From AC-32 sp963755635 (GTDB lineage Bacteria > Actinomycetota > Thermoleophilia > Gaiellales > Gaiellaceae), in contig CAVWKS010000004.1 of the NCBI GenBank assembly GCA_963755635.1, positions 60,423 through 124,422 on the forward strand: a stretch of 64,000 bases of DNA, in the 5' to 3' direction. Below are positions 34,025-43,101 of the stretch, piece after piece. Made by a program: the position numbers and the translations under genes. Below the pieces are notes generated by a model. It was not told the DNA's origin. It made no database searches and saw only the letters and a list, made by a program, of their open reading frames with translations. Within the stretch, counting starts at the first letter, position 1; the number at the start of each line of letters is the position of its first letter.

Positions 34025-34839
34025 CGCAGCAGCGCCGCCCCCACGGTGCGGAGCTTCGTCAGCGGCGAGAGCCGCAGCGAGCCGTCGAACACGTCGAATC
34101 CGCGAGCCTCGATGCGATCAAGTGTCGCACGGTAGAGGCCCGCGAAGGTGCCGACGCACGCGGCGCTGCGGCCGTCGAGCGAGTCGAGCAGCTCGAGGCC
34201 TTCTCGCAAGTACACACGCGCGCGCGAGGCGTTGAACGCCATCAGCGCCTGCCACTCCGGCGTGACCCGGCCCGCCGCGATCGCTTCCTCGACGACGCCG
34301 TACGCGGCGAGCTCGTCCTGCGGCAGGTAGACGCGGCCGAGCTCCCAGTCCTCGCGCACGTCTCGCATGATGTTGATCAGCTGGAGCGCGACGCCGAGCG
34401 TCTCCGCACGCTCGTGGTCGTCGGAGCCGTAGACCGGAATGCACGCAAGGCCGACTGCTCCCGCCACGTGCTTGCAGTAGCCGAGTAGCTGCTCGAAGTC
34501 CGCGTAGCGCGACTGCTCCGTGTCTTGCAGGCCGCCGTCGACGAGGTCGTGGAGCGGCTCCGCGGGAATCGAGTAGCGCGAGCGCGCGTCGACGAGCGCA
34601 ACAAAGACGGGGTCTGACCCCGGTTGGTCGAGGTCGGCGTGAAGCTGCTCGAGTCGGGCGCGCTTCTCCTCGCGGGGGAGCTCACCGTCTGCGATGTCGT
34701 CCACCCGGCGAGCGAAGGCGTAGATCGCGGCGATCGCGCGGCGCTTCGGCCGCGGCAGCACCATGATCCCGTAGGCGAAGTTGCGCGCCTCGCGGCGCGT
34801 GATGCGCTCGACCTCCGCATAGGCGGCCTCGACGCTCAT
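34021..34839 (-). CDS. hpnD: Presqualene diphosphate synthase HpnD
   Basis: A 272-residue trans-isoprenyl synthase of the squalene/phytoene synthase class. The two aspartate-rich motifs are RRVDDIADG and NIMRDVREDWELGRVYLP. It condenses two farnesyl diphosphates to presqualene diphosphate. Start ATG 34839 follows the dispersed repeat. A GGGGTCTGACCCC palindrome (34604-34616) lies inside the gene and encodes part of PGSDPV. Confidence 0.92.
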   Translation of the reverse strand: MSVEAAYAEVERITRREARNFAYGIMVLPRPKRRAIAAIYAFARRVDDIADGELPREEKRARLEQLHADLDQPGSDPVFVALVDARSRYSIPAEPLHDLVDGGLQDTEQSRYADFEQLLGYCKHVAGAVGLACIPVYGSDDHERAETLGVALQLINIMRDVREDWELGRVYLPQDELAAYGVVEEAIAAGRVTPEWQALMAFNASRARVYLREGLELLDSLDGRSAACVGTFAGLYRATLDRIEARGFDVFDGSLRLSPLTKLRTVGAALLR

Positions 34840-34906
34840 TCCCGCTCCCGGCACCGGCAAAGCCGGCGCCTCCGCTCTTTGGTGAGCTCCGTCGAGCCTA
34901 CGCTCA
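34840..34906 (-). repeat. Dispersed hairpin repeat, copy 2
   Basis: Fills nearly all of the space between the hpnC stop (34904) and the hpnD start (34839). It is nearly identical to copy 1 (10408-10473) and holds the GCGCCGGCTTTGCCGGTGC hairpin. It begins at the hpnC TGA. This is the only junction of the operon that is not a 4-bp overlap. Confidence 0.7.
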
Positions 34907-35705
34907 TCGGATCGCCGCCAAGGCCAGCCGTGCCCGCGAGGGCCGCGGGCGGCCGTTGAAGATGTCCCAGTCCGCGCGCTCGAGCGCCTGGAGCGCCGCG
35001 AGTCCGCCGCGCGCGAAGACGGCGACCGCGCGCCCAATGCGGCCGCCCAGCAGCCGGCCGAGCTCCTCGCCCGAATCGAGCAGCCCGCGCGCCCGCTCGG
35101 CCTCGAACTCGAGCAGCGCGCGCAGCTCCGGGCTCGGTCTGTCCAGCCCCTCGACGCCGAAGCGCCGCCGGTCCTCGAGCCGGCAGGTAGATCCGCCCGA
35201 GCGCGAGGTCGCGCGGCACGTCCTGCAGGAAGTTGACGAGCTGCAGGCCGGTGCAGACGTCGTCGGAGAGCGCGACGAGCTCCGGCTCAGCGCGGCCGAG
35301 CACGCCCAGGACGAGCCGCCCGACCGGGTCGGCGGAGTGCACGCAGTAGTGCTTCAGGTCGTCCCAGCTCTCGTAGTCGGAGATCCGCTGGTCCATCCGG
35401 TTCGCCTCGATCAGGCGCTGGAACGGCTCCCGCGGGAGCGAGCACGCGCGGATCGTGGGCTGCAGAACCTGCATGACGGCCCAGGTCGGCTCGCTCTCGT
35501 AGCAGGCGTCGACCTCGCGCTCGAGCTCGTCGAGCGCGGCGAGCCGGTCGCCCTCAACCTCGTCGCCGAGCATGTCCACGAGCCGGGCGAAGCCGTAGAT
35601 CGCACGCAGGTGCGGGCGGACCGCACGCGGGAAGAGCAGCGAGGCGACGGGGAAGTTCTCCGTCCGCGCCCGCGCGGCCACCGCATCGACCGAAGCGGGG
35701 TCCAT
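34904..35705 (-). pseudogene. hpnC: Hydroxysqualene synthase HpnC, one apparent frameshift
   Basis: Residues 1-175 are in one frame, with VRPHLRAIYGFARLVDMLGDE (first Asp-rich region) and LVNFLQDVPRDLALGRIYLP (second). After IYLP at about 35175 coding moves one frame and continues LEDRRRFGVEGLDRPSPELR and, at the end, ADWDIFNGRPRPSRARLALA before TGA 34904. The 802-nt length is one base over. HpnC converts presqualene diphosphate to hydroxysqualene. In the HpnCDE set this gene is first in the operon. Confidence 0.82.
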
Positions 35706-35717
35706 GCGGAGAGACTA

Positions 35718-35732
35718 GTAACAGACTGTTAC
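35718..35732. repeat. 15-bp palindrome GTAACAGACTGTTAC, copy 3
   Basis: Lies 13-27 bp upstream of the hpnC start codon, a position suited to an operator or to a promoter-borne repeat. The sequence beyond it to 35871 has further short inverted repeats (GAGCCGGCGAAGCCGGCTC at 35801-35819) but no gene. Confidence 0.75.
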
Positions 35733-35871
35733 AAGGCGCGTCTCGCCGCCGCGACCGACCTGGGCGGGCGCGGCTCCCGACCGCCCGCCGTCAGTACGGC
35801 GCGAGCCGGCGAAGCCGGCTCGCTGCCCGAGCGAGCGGAAAGCGAAGCGGGCGAAGCGGGAAACCAGGTCT

Positions 35872-36267
35872 TTACAAGGAGGGGAGAACGCGCGGCCGCT
35901 GGGCTCCGGCGGTTCGCCAGACCTGCGTCAGCGACGTACCCTCGACGAGTCCGCGGCGCGAAGCCTCGCCGGCCGGGAGCTCCAGCACGGCCCGAGCGCC
36001 CCGGCACGCCGCCATCCGCCACGGCTTCAGCTCCGCGACGACCTTCACGACGCGGTCCTCCGAGTCGAGGAAGACCGCGTCGATCGGAAAGCGCATGAAC
36101 GCCATGTGGATGGAAGCAGCCGGCCGGAGCAGCAACCCCTCCCCAGCCGGAAGGCTGCTCCGGCCGAGCAGCCCGCGCATGCGCGCGAGCGGCGTCTCCG
36201 CGAGGAGACACCGCTCGCAGACGACTGTTCCGTCGTCGTTCGCAAGCGCGATTTCAGGTAGTGGCAT
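35872..36267 (-). CDS. DUF192 family protein
   Basis: A 131-residue protein with the DUF192 features: CLLAETPLARMRGLLGR near the start, IHMAFMRFPIDAVFLD in the middle and ACRGARAVLELPAGEASRRG toward the end. DUF192 proteins are small beta-barrel proteins, often exported; function unknown. No signal peptide is visible here. Its start is 1 bp from the stop of the M15-like gene upstream, so the two are probably co-transcribed. Confidence 0.85.
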   Translation of the reverse strand: MPLPEIALANDDGTVVCERCLLAETPLARMRGLLGRSSLPAGEGLLLRPAASIHMAFMRFPIDAVFLDSEDRVVKVVAELKPWRMAACRGARAVLELPAGEASRRGLVEGTSLTQVWRTAGAQRPRVLPSL

Positions 36268-37606
36268 CTAGTACCCGACGTGGATGTGGTCGTAGTGGTT
36301 GGCGAGCGGGAATGACGGCCCGCCGAGCCCGAGCAGCGAGATGATCTGCGCGGGCATCATCTCCGGCGGCAGCAGGAGCAGCGAGCGCACCGCCCGCTCC
36401 GTGATCCCGCCGGGCTGCTGATGCCCGTAGATCGACGTGTCGTCCAGCGCGGCGATGTCCACGGCCCGGCCGTAGATGTGCGCCGAGATGACGCCCGGCC
36501 GCGCGTAGAGGTGATGGCCGCTGATCAGGCACGAGACGGTCACCGAGTGATACGTGTCGGCCAGGTAGAGCATCACGGCGAGCACGCGGACGTCGATCTT
36601 GTGTGTCGCGACGTCGTTGCGGCCGCCTGGGTAGATCGAGATCCGCGAGTCGTGCAGGACGCGATCCTCGAGGTCGTGCTTCTGCGAGAGCAGGCCGTGC
36701 ACGAGGCTCGCCATCCCGACTGCGCGGTAGTAGTGGCGAAGTGCCACGACGCGGTCGGCGAAGGTGGTCTTGCTCGAGTACGCGAGCGCGGCCGCCCAGC
36801 CGTTCGCCTGCCCGCCGACGCTCTTCAGCTTCAGCGAGAGGGAGCGGAGCTGCCCGGCATTCGCCGGCGAGCGGCTGGTATCGCCCTTCGCGCGGAGCAC
36901 GGCGAGGACGAGCGCCCAGTCGACACCCGCGGCCCTGGACTGCGCGACGAGCTCACGCGCGAACGCGACGCGCAGGCGAGCGGACGGCGGAGTCGGGTCA
37001 GGGGCGTCCTGGTAGAGCCAGACCGTCGCGCCCGGAAGCGTTCCCTCCGCGTCGAGCGGCTGGCTCTTCTCGGGGCGGCCGGGCCGGGCATTGGCCCGCG
37101 CCGGCTTCTTCGCCCGGCGGGCGGCGACCTTTTGGGCCACCGACCCTGCATGACGGGCCTGTGCGGCTCTGCACCGGCGCGGTCGCGCGGGAGGCGGTGT
37201 CGCGAGCGGCCGAGGAGACGTGCACCGCGTGCAGCTGCGGGGCGCGCGCCTGGGCAGCGGTCGCGTGGACGGCCGATTCCTGGCCCGTCACGTGGACCAC
37301 GCCCTGAACCTGCTTCCCGCTCAGGTAGTCGCCGGCGGCCATCGTCGTCTGGGCCAGCGAGCTCTTGCCCGCATCGCCGGACGAGTCGTTCTGCAGGAAT
37401 GAACGCACGCCGTTGCCGGCACCCGCGGAGAGCGCGAGGCCCGCAAAGAAGAGGGCAGAGAAGGAGAGGGTCGTTGCGAAGCGCCGGCCACTCTTCGGCT
37501 TCGGCGCCTGTTCCGGCCGCTGCTGCGGCACCGGCTTGGAGTCCCACTCATCCCATCCGCGGCCGAAGAAGAGAAGCCGCCTGGTCAAAGAGTTGCGTCG
37601 TGGCAT
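36268..37606 (-). pseudogene. Membrane-anchored M15-like peptidase protein, one apparent frameshift
   Basis: The first frame (ATG 37606) gives a basic cytoplasmic start, one membrane helix (FATTLSFSALFFAGLALSAGAG) and a linker. Near 37130 coding changes frame and continues from VAQKVAARRAKKP to the C-terminal catalytic-type domain. There SAHIYGRAVDIAAL supplies His/Asp and HYDHIHVGY supplies the last His, as in M15 zinc peptidases. The 1339-nt length is one base over. It is divergent from the Tad operon, so a wall-remodelling role in pilus passage is conceivable (inference). Confidence 0.65.
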
Positions 37607-37993
37607 TTGCCTTTGCTCCCGTTTGTCGGGCGCCGAGGCCGCCACATCGGCGCGGATCTCACTCTTTTGAGGTCCGTTGGCCGTTACGGACTGAGAGCGA
37701 TATCGCGCCTCCCGGCCAAGCCCATCTCCCCCGATTTAGTGAACCGGCCCCCGGATCCCCCGTGTGGGGGATGGGCCGCAGGCCCGCGCGATTCCGATGA
37801 TCGCGCCAAGCTGAACAAAGGCGGCGCGGCCACGCCAACGACCCGGAGGTTCTGTTCCGCGTGACCAAACGCATCGCCCGCAGGATCAACAACCGGCTTT
37901 TCGCCGGCCTCAAGCAGCTCCATCCGCAAGTTCCCCACCCCAGCGCGCACGTGTACCCGTGCGCATCGAGTTGAGAGAAGGGAGGTGTCACAG
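37607..37993. promoter_or_regulatory. Tad operon leader and divergent promoter region
   Basis: A 387-bp gap without a convincing gene. GGCCC/GGGCC and ATCCCCC/GGGGGAT form a long interrupted hairpin at 37747-37778 with a GTGT loop. A second hairpin, CCGGC/GCCGG, lies at 37893-37907. The ribosome binding site AAGGGAGG is at 37979-37985. The length and folding suggest a regulated leader for flp, but no riboswitch class was recognised. Confidence 0.45.
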
Positions 37994-38179
37994 ATGCTGA
38001 AGCTCTTCACCTTCGTGCAGGTCGCCGCCGACTCGTTGCGCCGGCGCGAGGAGGGGCAGACGATGGCTGAGTACGGAGTCGTGCTCGCCGTCATCACTCT
38101 CGCCGTCATCGGCGCGATCACGCTCCTCTCCGACCACGTCCGCAGCGCGATCGAGAGCGTGGCCGGGATCCTGCCGTAA
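37994..38179 (+). CDS. flp: Flp-type pilin
   Basis: A 61-residue prepilin. The class IVb processing site is EEGQTMAEYGVVLAVITLAV: cleavage after Gly, Glu at +5 and the following Tyr, then a hydrophobic stretch. The mature peptide is about 38 residues and assembles the Tad/Flp pilus. ATG 37994 is chosen for its 8-nt spacing from AAGGGAGG; GTG 37985 overlaps that site. Confidence 0.92.
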   Translation: MLKLFTFVQVAADSLRRREEGQTMAEYGVVLAVITLAVIGAITLLSDHVRSAIESVAGILP

Positions 38180-38199
38180 GCAGGCGTTTTTCCGGCAAG

Positions 38200-38225
38200 G
38201 GGCCCCTTCGGACACGGAGGGGCCC
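38200..38225 (+). terminator. Hairpin between flp and tadE (attenuator-like)
   Basis: GGGCCCCT (38200-38207) and AGGGGCCC (38218-38225) form a perfect 8-bp stem with a 10-nt loop, just downstream of flp. There is no T tract. It may protect the abundant flp transcript and reduce read-through into tadE. Confidence 0.45.
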
Positions 38226-38253
38226 TAACCCTACGAAACAAGGAAGTAGTCCC

Positions 38254-38658
38254 GTGAACAACCGCAAGAGCCGCACAATCGAGCTTCGATCAGAACGAGG
38301 CCAGTCGCTGACCGAGTTTGCGTTGGCGCTGCCGATCCTGGCGCTGGTGCTCTTCGCGGTCATCCAGTTTGGGATCGTGTTCAACAACTACGTCACGCTC
38401 GTGGACGCGACGCGCGCAGGTGCCCGCAAGGGCGCCGTCGGCCGGCAGCAGCCGAACCCGGCGCAGGCCGTGTCCGACGAGGTTCAGGCATCGGCCAAGG
38501 ACCTCGATTCAAGCAAGCTGACCGTGACGGTCAATTCGACGTGGCAGCCCTCTTCCGACGTGACCGTGACGGCGCGTTACCCGTACAGCATCAGCCTTCT
38601 CGGGATGGTCGTGAAGAGCGGTTACCTGACGACAACGACGACGGAGCGTGTGGAATGA
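38254..38658 (+). CDS. tadE: TadE-like pseudopilin
   Basis: A 134-residue TadE-family protein. The processing-like motif is ERGQSLTEFALALPILALVLF, followed by a single hydrophobic helix and a small periplasmic domain. TadE is a minor pilin in Tad systems. GTG 38254 follows AAGGAAG. It overlaps the next gene by ATGA. Confidence 0.88.
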   Translation: MNNRKSRTIELRSERGQSLTEFALALPILALVLFAVIQFGIVFNNYVTLVDATRAGARKGAVGRQQPNPAQAVSDEVQASAKDLDSSKLTVTVNSTWQPSSDVTVTARYPYSISLLGMVVKSGYLTTTTTERVE

Positions 38659-39576
38659 AAACCCGAAGCGACAGCGGCCAGGCGACGGTCCTGACGCTGG
38701 TGTTCCTCGTGGTGCTGCTCGGAATGGCAGCCCTCGTCCTGGACATCGGCTCGTGGTACCGCGCCGACCGCGCAACCCAGTCCACCGCCGACGCCGCGGC
38801 CCTCGCCGGCGCTCAAGCACTTCCCTACGACCCGGCGAACGCGAGCTCGCTCGCCCTCCAGTACTCGGGCAAGAACGGAGGCGGGCTCTCGTCGTCCGAC
38901 ATCCAGATCACCCAGGGTCTCGACCCGAACGACACCATCAAGGTCCACGTCCGGCGCTCGGCGACCGGCGTCTTCACCAAGCTCTTCGGAGTCAACTCGG
39001 TGAACGTCGGCTCGACGGCGACCGCCCGCGCGAGCCTGATGCAGTCCGCGCAGTACGTGGCGCCGATCGGCGTCAACATCAAGCACCCGATGCTGAAGAG
39101 GCACGAGCGGTTGCCCCTGCTTCGGCCCGGGCAACGAGACGACGCTGCCGCTCGGCAAGACCGGCGCCCCCGGCTCGTTCGACCTGCTCAACATCGACGG
39201 CAGCAAGGGTGGCACCGGCGGCCAGACGCTCGCCGACTGGATCATCAAGGGCTACTCGGGCTACCTGCCGATCGGCTCGTACCTGTCCGACACGGGCGCG
39301 AAGTGGAACGACTCGCTCGTGCAGAACGCGCTCGACCAGCGCATGGGCTCGGACCTGCTCTTCCCCGTCTACGACATCCTGACCGGCGGCGGCTCGAACG
39401 CGACGTACCACGTCGTCGGCTGGGTGGGGTTCCACCTCACCGGCCACGACGCCAGCGGTACGAGCGGCCACATCACCGGCTGGTTCACCCAGGTCGTCTG
39501 GGACGGGATCGAGAGCACCGCCGGGGACGGCAGCAATCCGGACCTCGGAGCACGAGTCGTCAAGTTGGTCGGCTGA
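38655..39576 (+). pseudogene. TadG-like pilus assembly protein, one apparent frameshift
   Basis: The N-terminus is TadG-like: SGQATVLTLVFLVVLLGMAALVLDIG, then WYRADRATQSTADAAALAGAQALP. At about 39098 coding shifts one frame and continues GTSGCPCFGPGNETTLPLGK through to TAG 39576. The 922-nt length is one base over, so a sequencing insertion is the simplest reading. TadG-like proteins carry a putative Tad domain at the membrane surface. It is coupled to tadE by ATGA. Confidence 0.78.
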
Positions 39577-39632
39577 ACAGCCGAAGACAGAACTACCGCA
39601 ACTGAACAACGACCCGAGAGAGAAACGGAGCC

Positions 39633-40439
39633 ATGGCATATCGAGCTAGAAACATCCTGATCGCGGTCGCCCTCGCGGCCGTGGCCGCGCTCCTCACGAG
39701 CTTCTACGTGACGAGCTACAAGCGGCACGTCCAGCGCGGCGAGGACCACGTGACGGTGCTCGTTGCCAAGCAGGACATCCCAGAGGGCACGAGCGGCGCG
39801 GACGCGTCGCACATGCTCAAGTCTCTCGACGTCCCGAGGAACAGCGTCGTCCCGGGCGCGATTACGTCCCCTGACCAGATCTCGAACCTGGTCGCGACGC
39901 AGAAGACCCTCGAAGGCGAGCAGGTGATCACCAGGCGCTTCAGCCCGGTCGCCCAGAACGGCGTCCGCGCCGACCTGAAGGGCAACCTCCGCGCCATGCA
40001 GATCCAGGGCGACGCGAACCAGACGCTCGCCGGCACCCTCCAGGACGGCGACCACGTCGACCTGGTCGCGACCTTCAAGTACCAGGTCAAGGGACAGACG
40101 GCGCAGAACTTCGCCGCCACCCGCGTTGTCCTGCGCAACCTGAAGGTGCTCAAGGCTCCGTCGGGGCCCGCCGTCGGCAGCAAGCTGACCAGCGGTCTCC
40201 AGAGCAGCTTCCCGGTCCTGCTCGAGGTCACCGACCAGCAGGCCCAGAAGCTCAACTTCACCGTCACTGCGACCGGCAACGGCAACTCGAACGGCGTCGG
40301 CTGGGCACTTCAGCTCCGCCCGGTTCTCCACGCCGCCGACAGTCCCGAGAGCGTCACTACGCTCGGCACGCTCCTGCGTGACGGGCTCAGCCCGGCGCAG
40401 CTCCACCGCTTCTTCGCCGACTTCGGAGGAGGCCAGTAA
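39633..40439 (+). CDS. cpaB: Flp pilus assembly protein CpaB/RcpC
   Basis: A 268-residue protein with an N-terminal helix (ILIAVALAAVAALLTSFYV) and a SAF-like domain (VTVLVAKQDIPEGTSGA), followed by the RcpC domain with GDHVDLVATFKY. CpaB/RcpC acts in the outer envelope part of Tad pili. Its TAA overlaps the cpaE ATG by one base (TAATG). Confidence 0.88.
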   Translation: MAYRARNILIAVALAAVAALLTSFYVTSYKRHVQRGEDHVTVLVAKQDIPEGTSGADASHMLKSLDVPRNSVVPGAITSPDQISNLVATQKTLEGEQVITRRFSPVAQNGVRADLKGNLRAMQIQGDANQTLAGTLQDGDHVDLVATFKYQVKGQTAQNFAATRVVLRNLKVLKAPSGPAVGSKLTSGLQSSFPVLLEVTDQQAQKLNFTVTATGNGNSNGVGWALQLRPVLHAADSPESVTTLGTLLRDGLSPAQLHRFFADFGGGQ

Positions 40440-41647
40440 TGCTCGAGGAGACGCAGACAACCGAGAATCGGCCGGCAACCCGCGAGCGCGCCCGCATCTA
40501 CGTCACGGGCGACTGCGACGGACTGCCGGACCTTCGCGAGGCTCTCGCCAACCACCCGGAGGTCGAGCTCGTCGGCTCGGCGAGCCAGGTGCCCGAGGCG
40601 GCGCCGACGCTGACCGGCGGGCACCTGCAGGTCGTCCTGCACGCCTCCCGCTCTGCGTCGCTGCCGGTGAACGAGATCGCAGCCCTGCGCGAGTACACGC
40701 GGGCCCCGATCGTCCTGCTCGCGTCGAACGGCTCGCCGTCGCTGCTCGAGGATGCGCTGGAGCACGACGTCGCCGATGTCCTGCTGCTGCCGCAGCTGAC
40801 CGACAACGTCGTCTTCGCGATCCGCAAGGCCGGCCATGTCGGCAAGCGCCTCAGCGGCCCGCAGCAGCGCCACGGCCGGCTCGTGACGGTGTTCTCGCCC
40901 AAGGGCGGCACCGGCAAGACCGTGACCGCGACCAACCTCGGCGCCTCGCTCGCGAAGCACTGGGGCAAGCGCACGCTGCTGCTCGACCTGGACCTCCAGT
41001 TCGGCGACGCGGCGATCATGCTCGGGATCGAGCCGGAGAAGACGATCTACGACCTCGTCACCGCTCCGGGCGAGCTCGACTCCGAGAAGCTCGCCGGCTA
41101 CACGACCCGGCACACTTCGGGCCTCGACGTGCTCCCGGCGCCGCTGCGCCCGGAGGACGCCGAGCTCGTGACCGAGGCCAAGCTGGCCCGCCTGCTGGAA
41201 GTGGCGCGCGAGTCGTACGACGTGATCGTCGTCGACACCTCGCCGTTCTTCCATGGGCCGATGCTCGCGACCCTCGACCGAACCGACGAGCTGCTCCTGC
41301 TCTGCGGGCTCGACGTGCCGACGCTGAAGAACGTCCGGCTGAGCCTGCAGACGCTCGAGCTCCTCTCCTTCCCGCCGGACCGCGTCAAGCTCGTCCTCAA
41401 CCGGGCGAACTCCAAGGTCGGGATGAAGCCGAAGGAGGTCGAGGCCGCGCTCGACCGAGAGATCGCGTTCGAGATCCCGAGCGACCGCTCGGTCCCGATC
41501 GCGGTCAACCGGGGCAACCCGGCCGTGCTGTCGGACTCGAAGGCCGACTTCTCCCGGGCGCTGCGCTCGATGGCGAAGGGCCTCGTGGCCGCACAGGCGG
41601 CGGAAAAGCAGAAGAAGAGCTTCCTGGCGACGCTCGGGCGGAGCTAG
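40439..41647 (+). CDS. cpaE: Pilus assembly ATPase CpaE/TadZ
   Basis: A 402-residue protein. An N-terminal receiver-like domain (about 20-130) is followed by a MinD/ParA-type ATPase with the deviant Walker A SPKGGTGKTVTATNLGASLA and the Walker B-like VIVVDTSPF. CpaE/TadZ positions the pilus machine at a pole. It is followed by cpaF after 2 bp. Confidence 0.9.
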   Translation: MLEETQTTENRPATRERARIYVTGDCDGLPDLREALANHPEVELVGSASQVPEAAPTLTGGHLQVVLHASRSASLPVNEIAALREYTRAPIVLLASNGSPSLLEDALEHDVADVLLLPQLTDNVVFAIRKAGHVGKRLSGPQQRHGRLVTVFSPKGGTGKTVTATNLGASLAKHWGKRTLLLDLDLQFGDAAIMLGIEPEKTIYDLVTAPGELDSEKLAGYTTRHTSGLDVLPAPLRPEDAELVTEAKLARLLEVARESYDVIVVDTSPFFHGPMLATLDRTDELLLLCGLDVPTLKNVRLSLQTLELLSFPPDRVKLVLNRANSKVGMKPKEVEAALDREIAFEIPSDRSVPIAVNRGNPAVLSDSKADFSRALRSMAKGLVAAQAAEKQKKSFLATLGRS

Positions 41648-41649
41648 GC

Positions 41650-43101
41650 GTGGGCCTTCACGACCGTCTCCACCGCCAGAACGGCTCAGCCCCCGGCCAG
41701 GTCGTCGACGCGCTCGACGCGCTCGCCGGCCACCAGCAGGCGGAGCCAGCTGAGCGCAGGCCGGACCCGTACGCGGAGCTGAAGACCCGCATCCACCACG
41801 CCTGCATCGCAAAGCTCGGGCCGCAGCTGTTCTCGGCCGGCAAATCGCAGGACGGCGCTCCTGAGGACCTCCAGGAGAAGGTACTGCGCGTCGTCACCGA
41901 GCAGCTCGCGCTCGACCGCACGCCCCTCACCCGCGAGGAGCGCCGGCAGATCACGCGCGACATCACCGACGACATCCTCGGCTACGGCCCGCTCGAGCCT
42001 CTCCTCCGGGACGACTCGATCACGGAGGTCATGGTCAACAACTACGACCGGGTCTACGTCGAGCGCAGCGGCAAGATCGAGAACGCCGAGGCGACGTTCG
42101 TCGACAACGCCCACCTCCTGCGCATCATCGACAAGATCGTCTCGCAAGTCGGTCGCCGCGTCGACGAGGCCTCGCCGATGGTGGACGCACGCCTCCCCGA
42201 CGGGAGCCGAGTCAACGCGATCATCCCGCCGCTCTCCCTGCGCGGGCCCACACTGACCATTCGGAAGTTCTCGCGCGACCCGTACACGATGGACGACCTG
42301 ATCCAGTTCGGGACGGTCGGGCCGGATGCCGCCCAGTTCCTGGCGGCGTGCGTGAAGGGCAAGCTGAACATGCTGATCTCGGGAGGTACCGGTACCGGTA
42401 AGACAACGACCCTGAACGCGCTCTCGGCCTTCGTGCCGGACGACGAGCGCATCGTCACGATCGAGGATGCGGCCGAGCTCCAGCTCCAGCAGCAGCACGT
42501 GATCACGCTCGAGGCGCGCCCGCCGAACATCGAGGGCGAGGGCGAGGTCAGGATCCGCGAGCTCGTGCGGAACGCCCTGCGTATGCGCCCCGACCGGATC
42601 ATCGTCGGCGAGGTCCGCGGCGCCGAGACGCTGGACATGCTCCAGGCGATGAACACGGGCCACGAGGGCTCGCTCACCACGATCCACGCGAACACGCCCC
42701 GTGACGCGCTGGCCCGCCTCGAGACGCTGGTGCTCACTGCCGGCGTCGAGCTGCCACACCGGGCGATCCGCGAGCAGATCTCGAGCGCGTTCGACGTGCT
42801 CGTCCAGATCGCGAGGCTCGTCGACGGCTCCCGCCGCGTGACCCACATCACCGAGGTCTCGCGCATGGAGTCCGACGTGATCACGCTCCAGGACGTCTAC
42901 ATCGCCCGTCCGCCCGACGAGGACACCAGAGAAGAGGGCAAGCCCGTCCGACTGCTCGGCGAGCTCGAGTGCACCGGCCTCAAGCCCGGCTTCCTCGAGA
43001 AGATGGCCGCCAACGGCGTCTCCTTGCCGCCGAGCTTCTTCGGCGACACGAACGGGTACCGCGCGAACTACTCGGCCGCGAGCTTCGGCGGGTTCGAGTG
43101 A
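41650..43101 (+). CDS. cpaF: Pilus assembly ATPase CpaF/TadA
   Basis: A 483-residue secretion ATPase. Walker A is ISGGTGTGKTTTLNALSAF; the Asp box is IVTIEDAAELQLQQ; Walker B is RPDRIIVGEVRGAETLDMLQAMNTGH. It powers Flp extension and retraction in the cytoplasm. GTG 41650 follows cpaE directly. It overlaps the next gene by GTGA. Confidence 0.93.
   Translation: MGLHDRLHRQNGSAPGQVVDALDALAGHQQAEPAERRPDPYAELKTRIHHACIAKLGPQLFSAGKSQDGAPEDLQEKVLRVVTEQLALDRTPLTREERRQITRDITDDILGYGPLEPLLRDDSITEVMVNNYDRVYVERSGKIENAEATFVDNAHLLRIIDKIVSQVGRRVDEASPMVDARLPDGSRVNAIIPPLSLRGPTLTIRKFSRDPYTMDDLIQFGTVGPDAAQFLAACVKGKLNMLISGGTGTGKTTTLNALSAFVPDDERIVTIEDAAELQLQQQHVITLEARPPNIEGEGEVRIRELVRNALRMRPDRIIVGEVRGAETLDMLQAMNTGHEGSLTTIHANTPRDALARLETLVLTAGVELPHRAIREQISSAFDVLVQIARLVDGSRRVTHITEVSRMESDVITLQDVYIARPPDEDTREEGKPVRLLGELECTGLKPGFLEKMAANGVSLPPSFFGDTNGYRANYSAASFGGFE

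Noticed and set aside
37747..37907. A cyclic-di-GMP or other known riboswitch upstream of flp
   Set aside because: Hairpins exist, but none of the conserved core bases of known classes could be matched by eye.
4193..39576. Programmed +1 frameshifting as a common explanation for the broken genes
   Set aside because: The breaks share no slippery heptamer or downstream structure, and they affect unrelated families; single-base consensus errors in G/C runs fit better.
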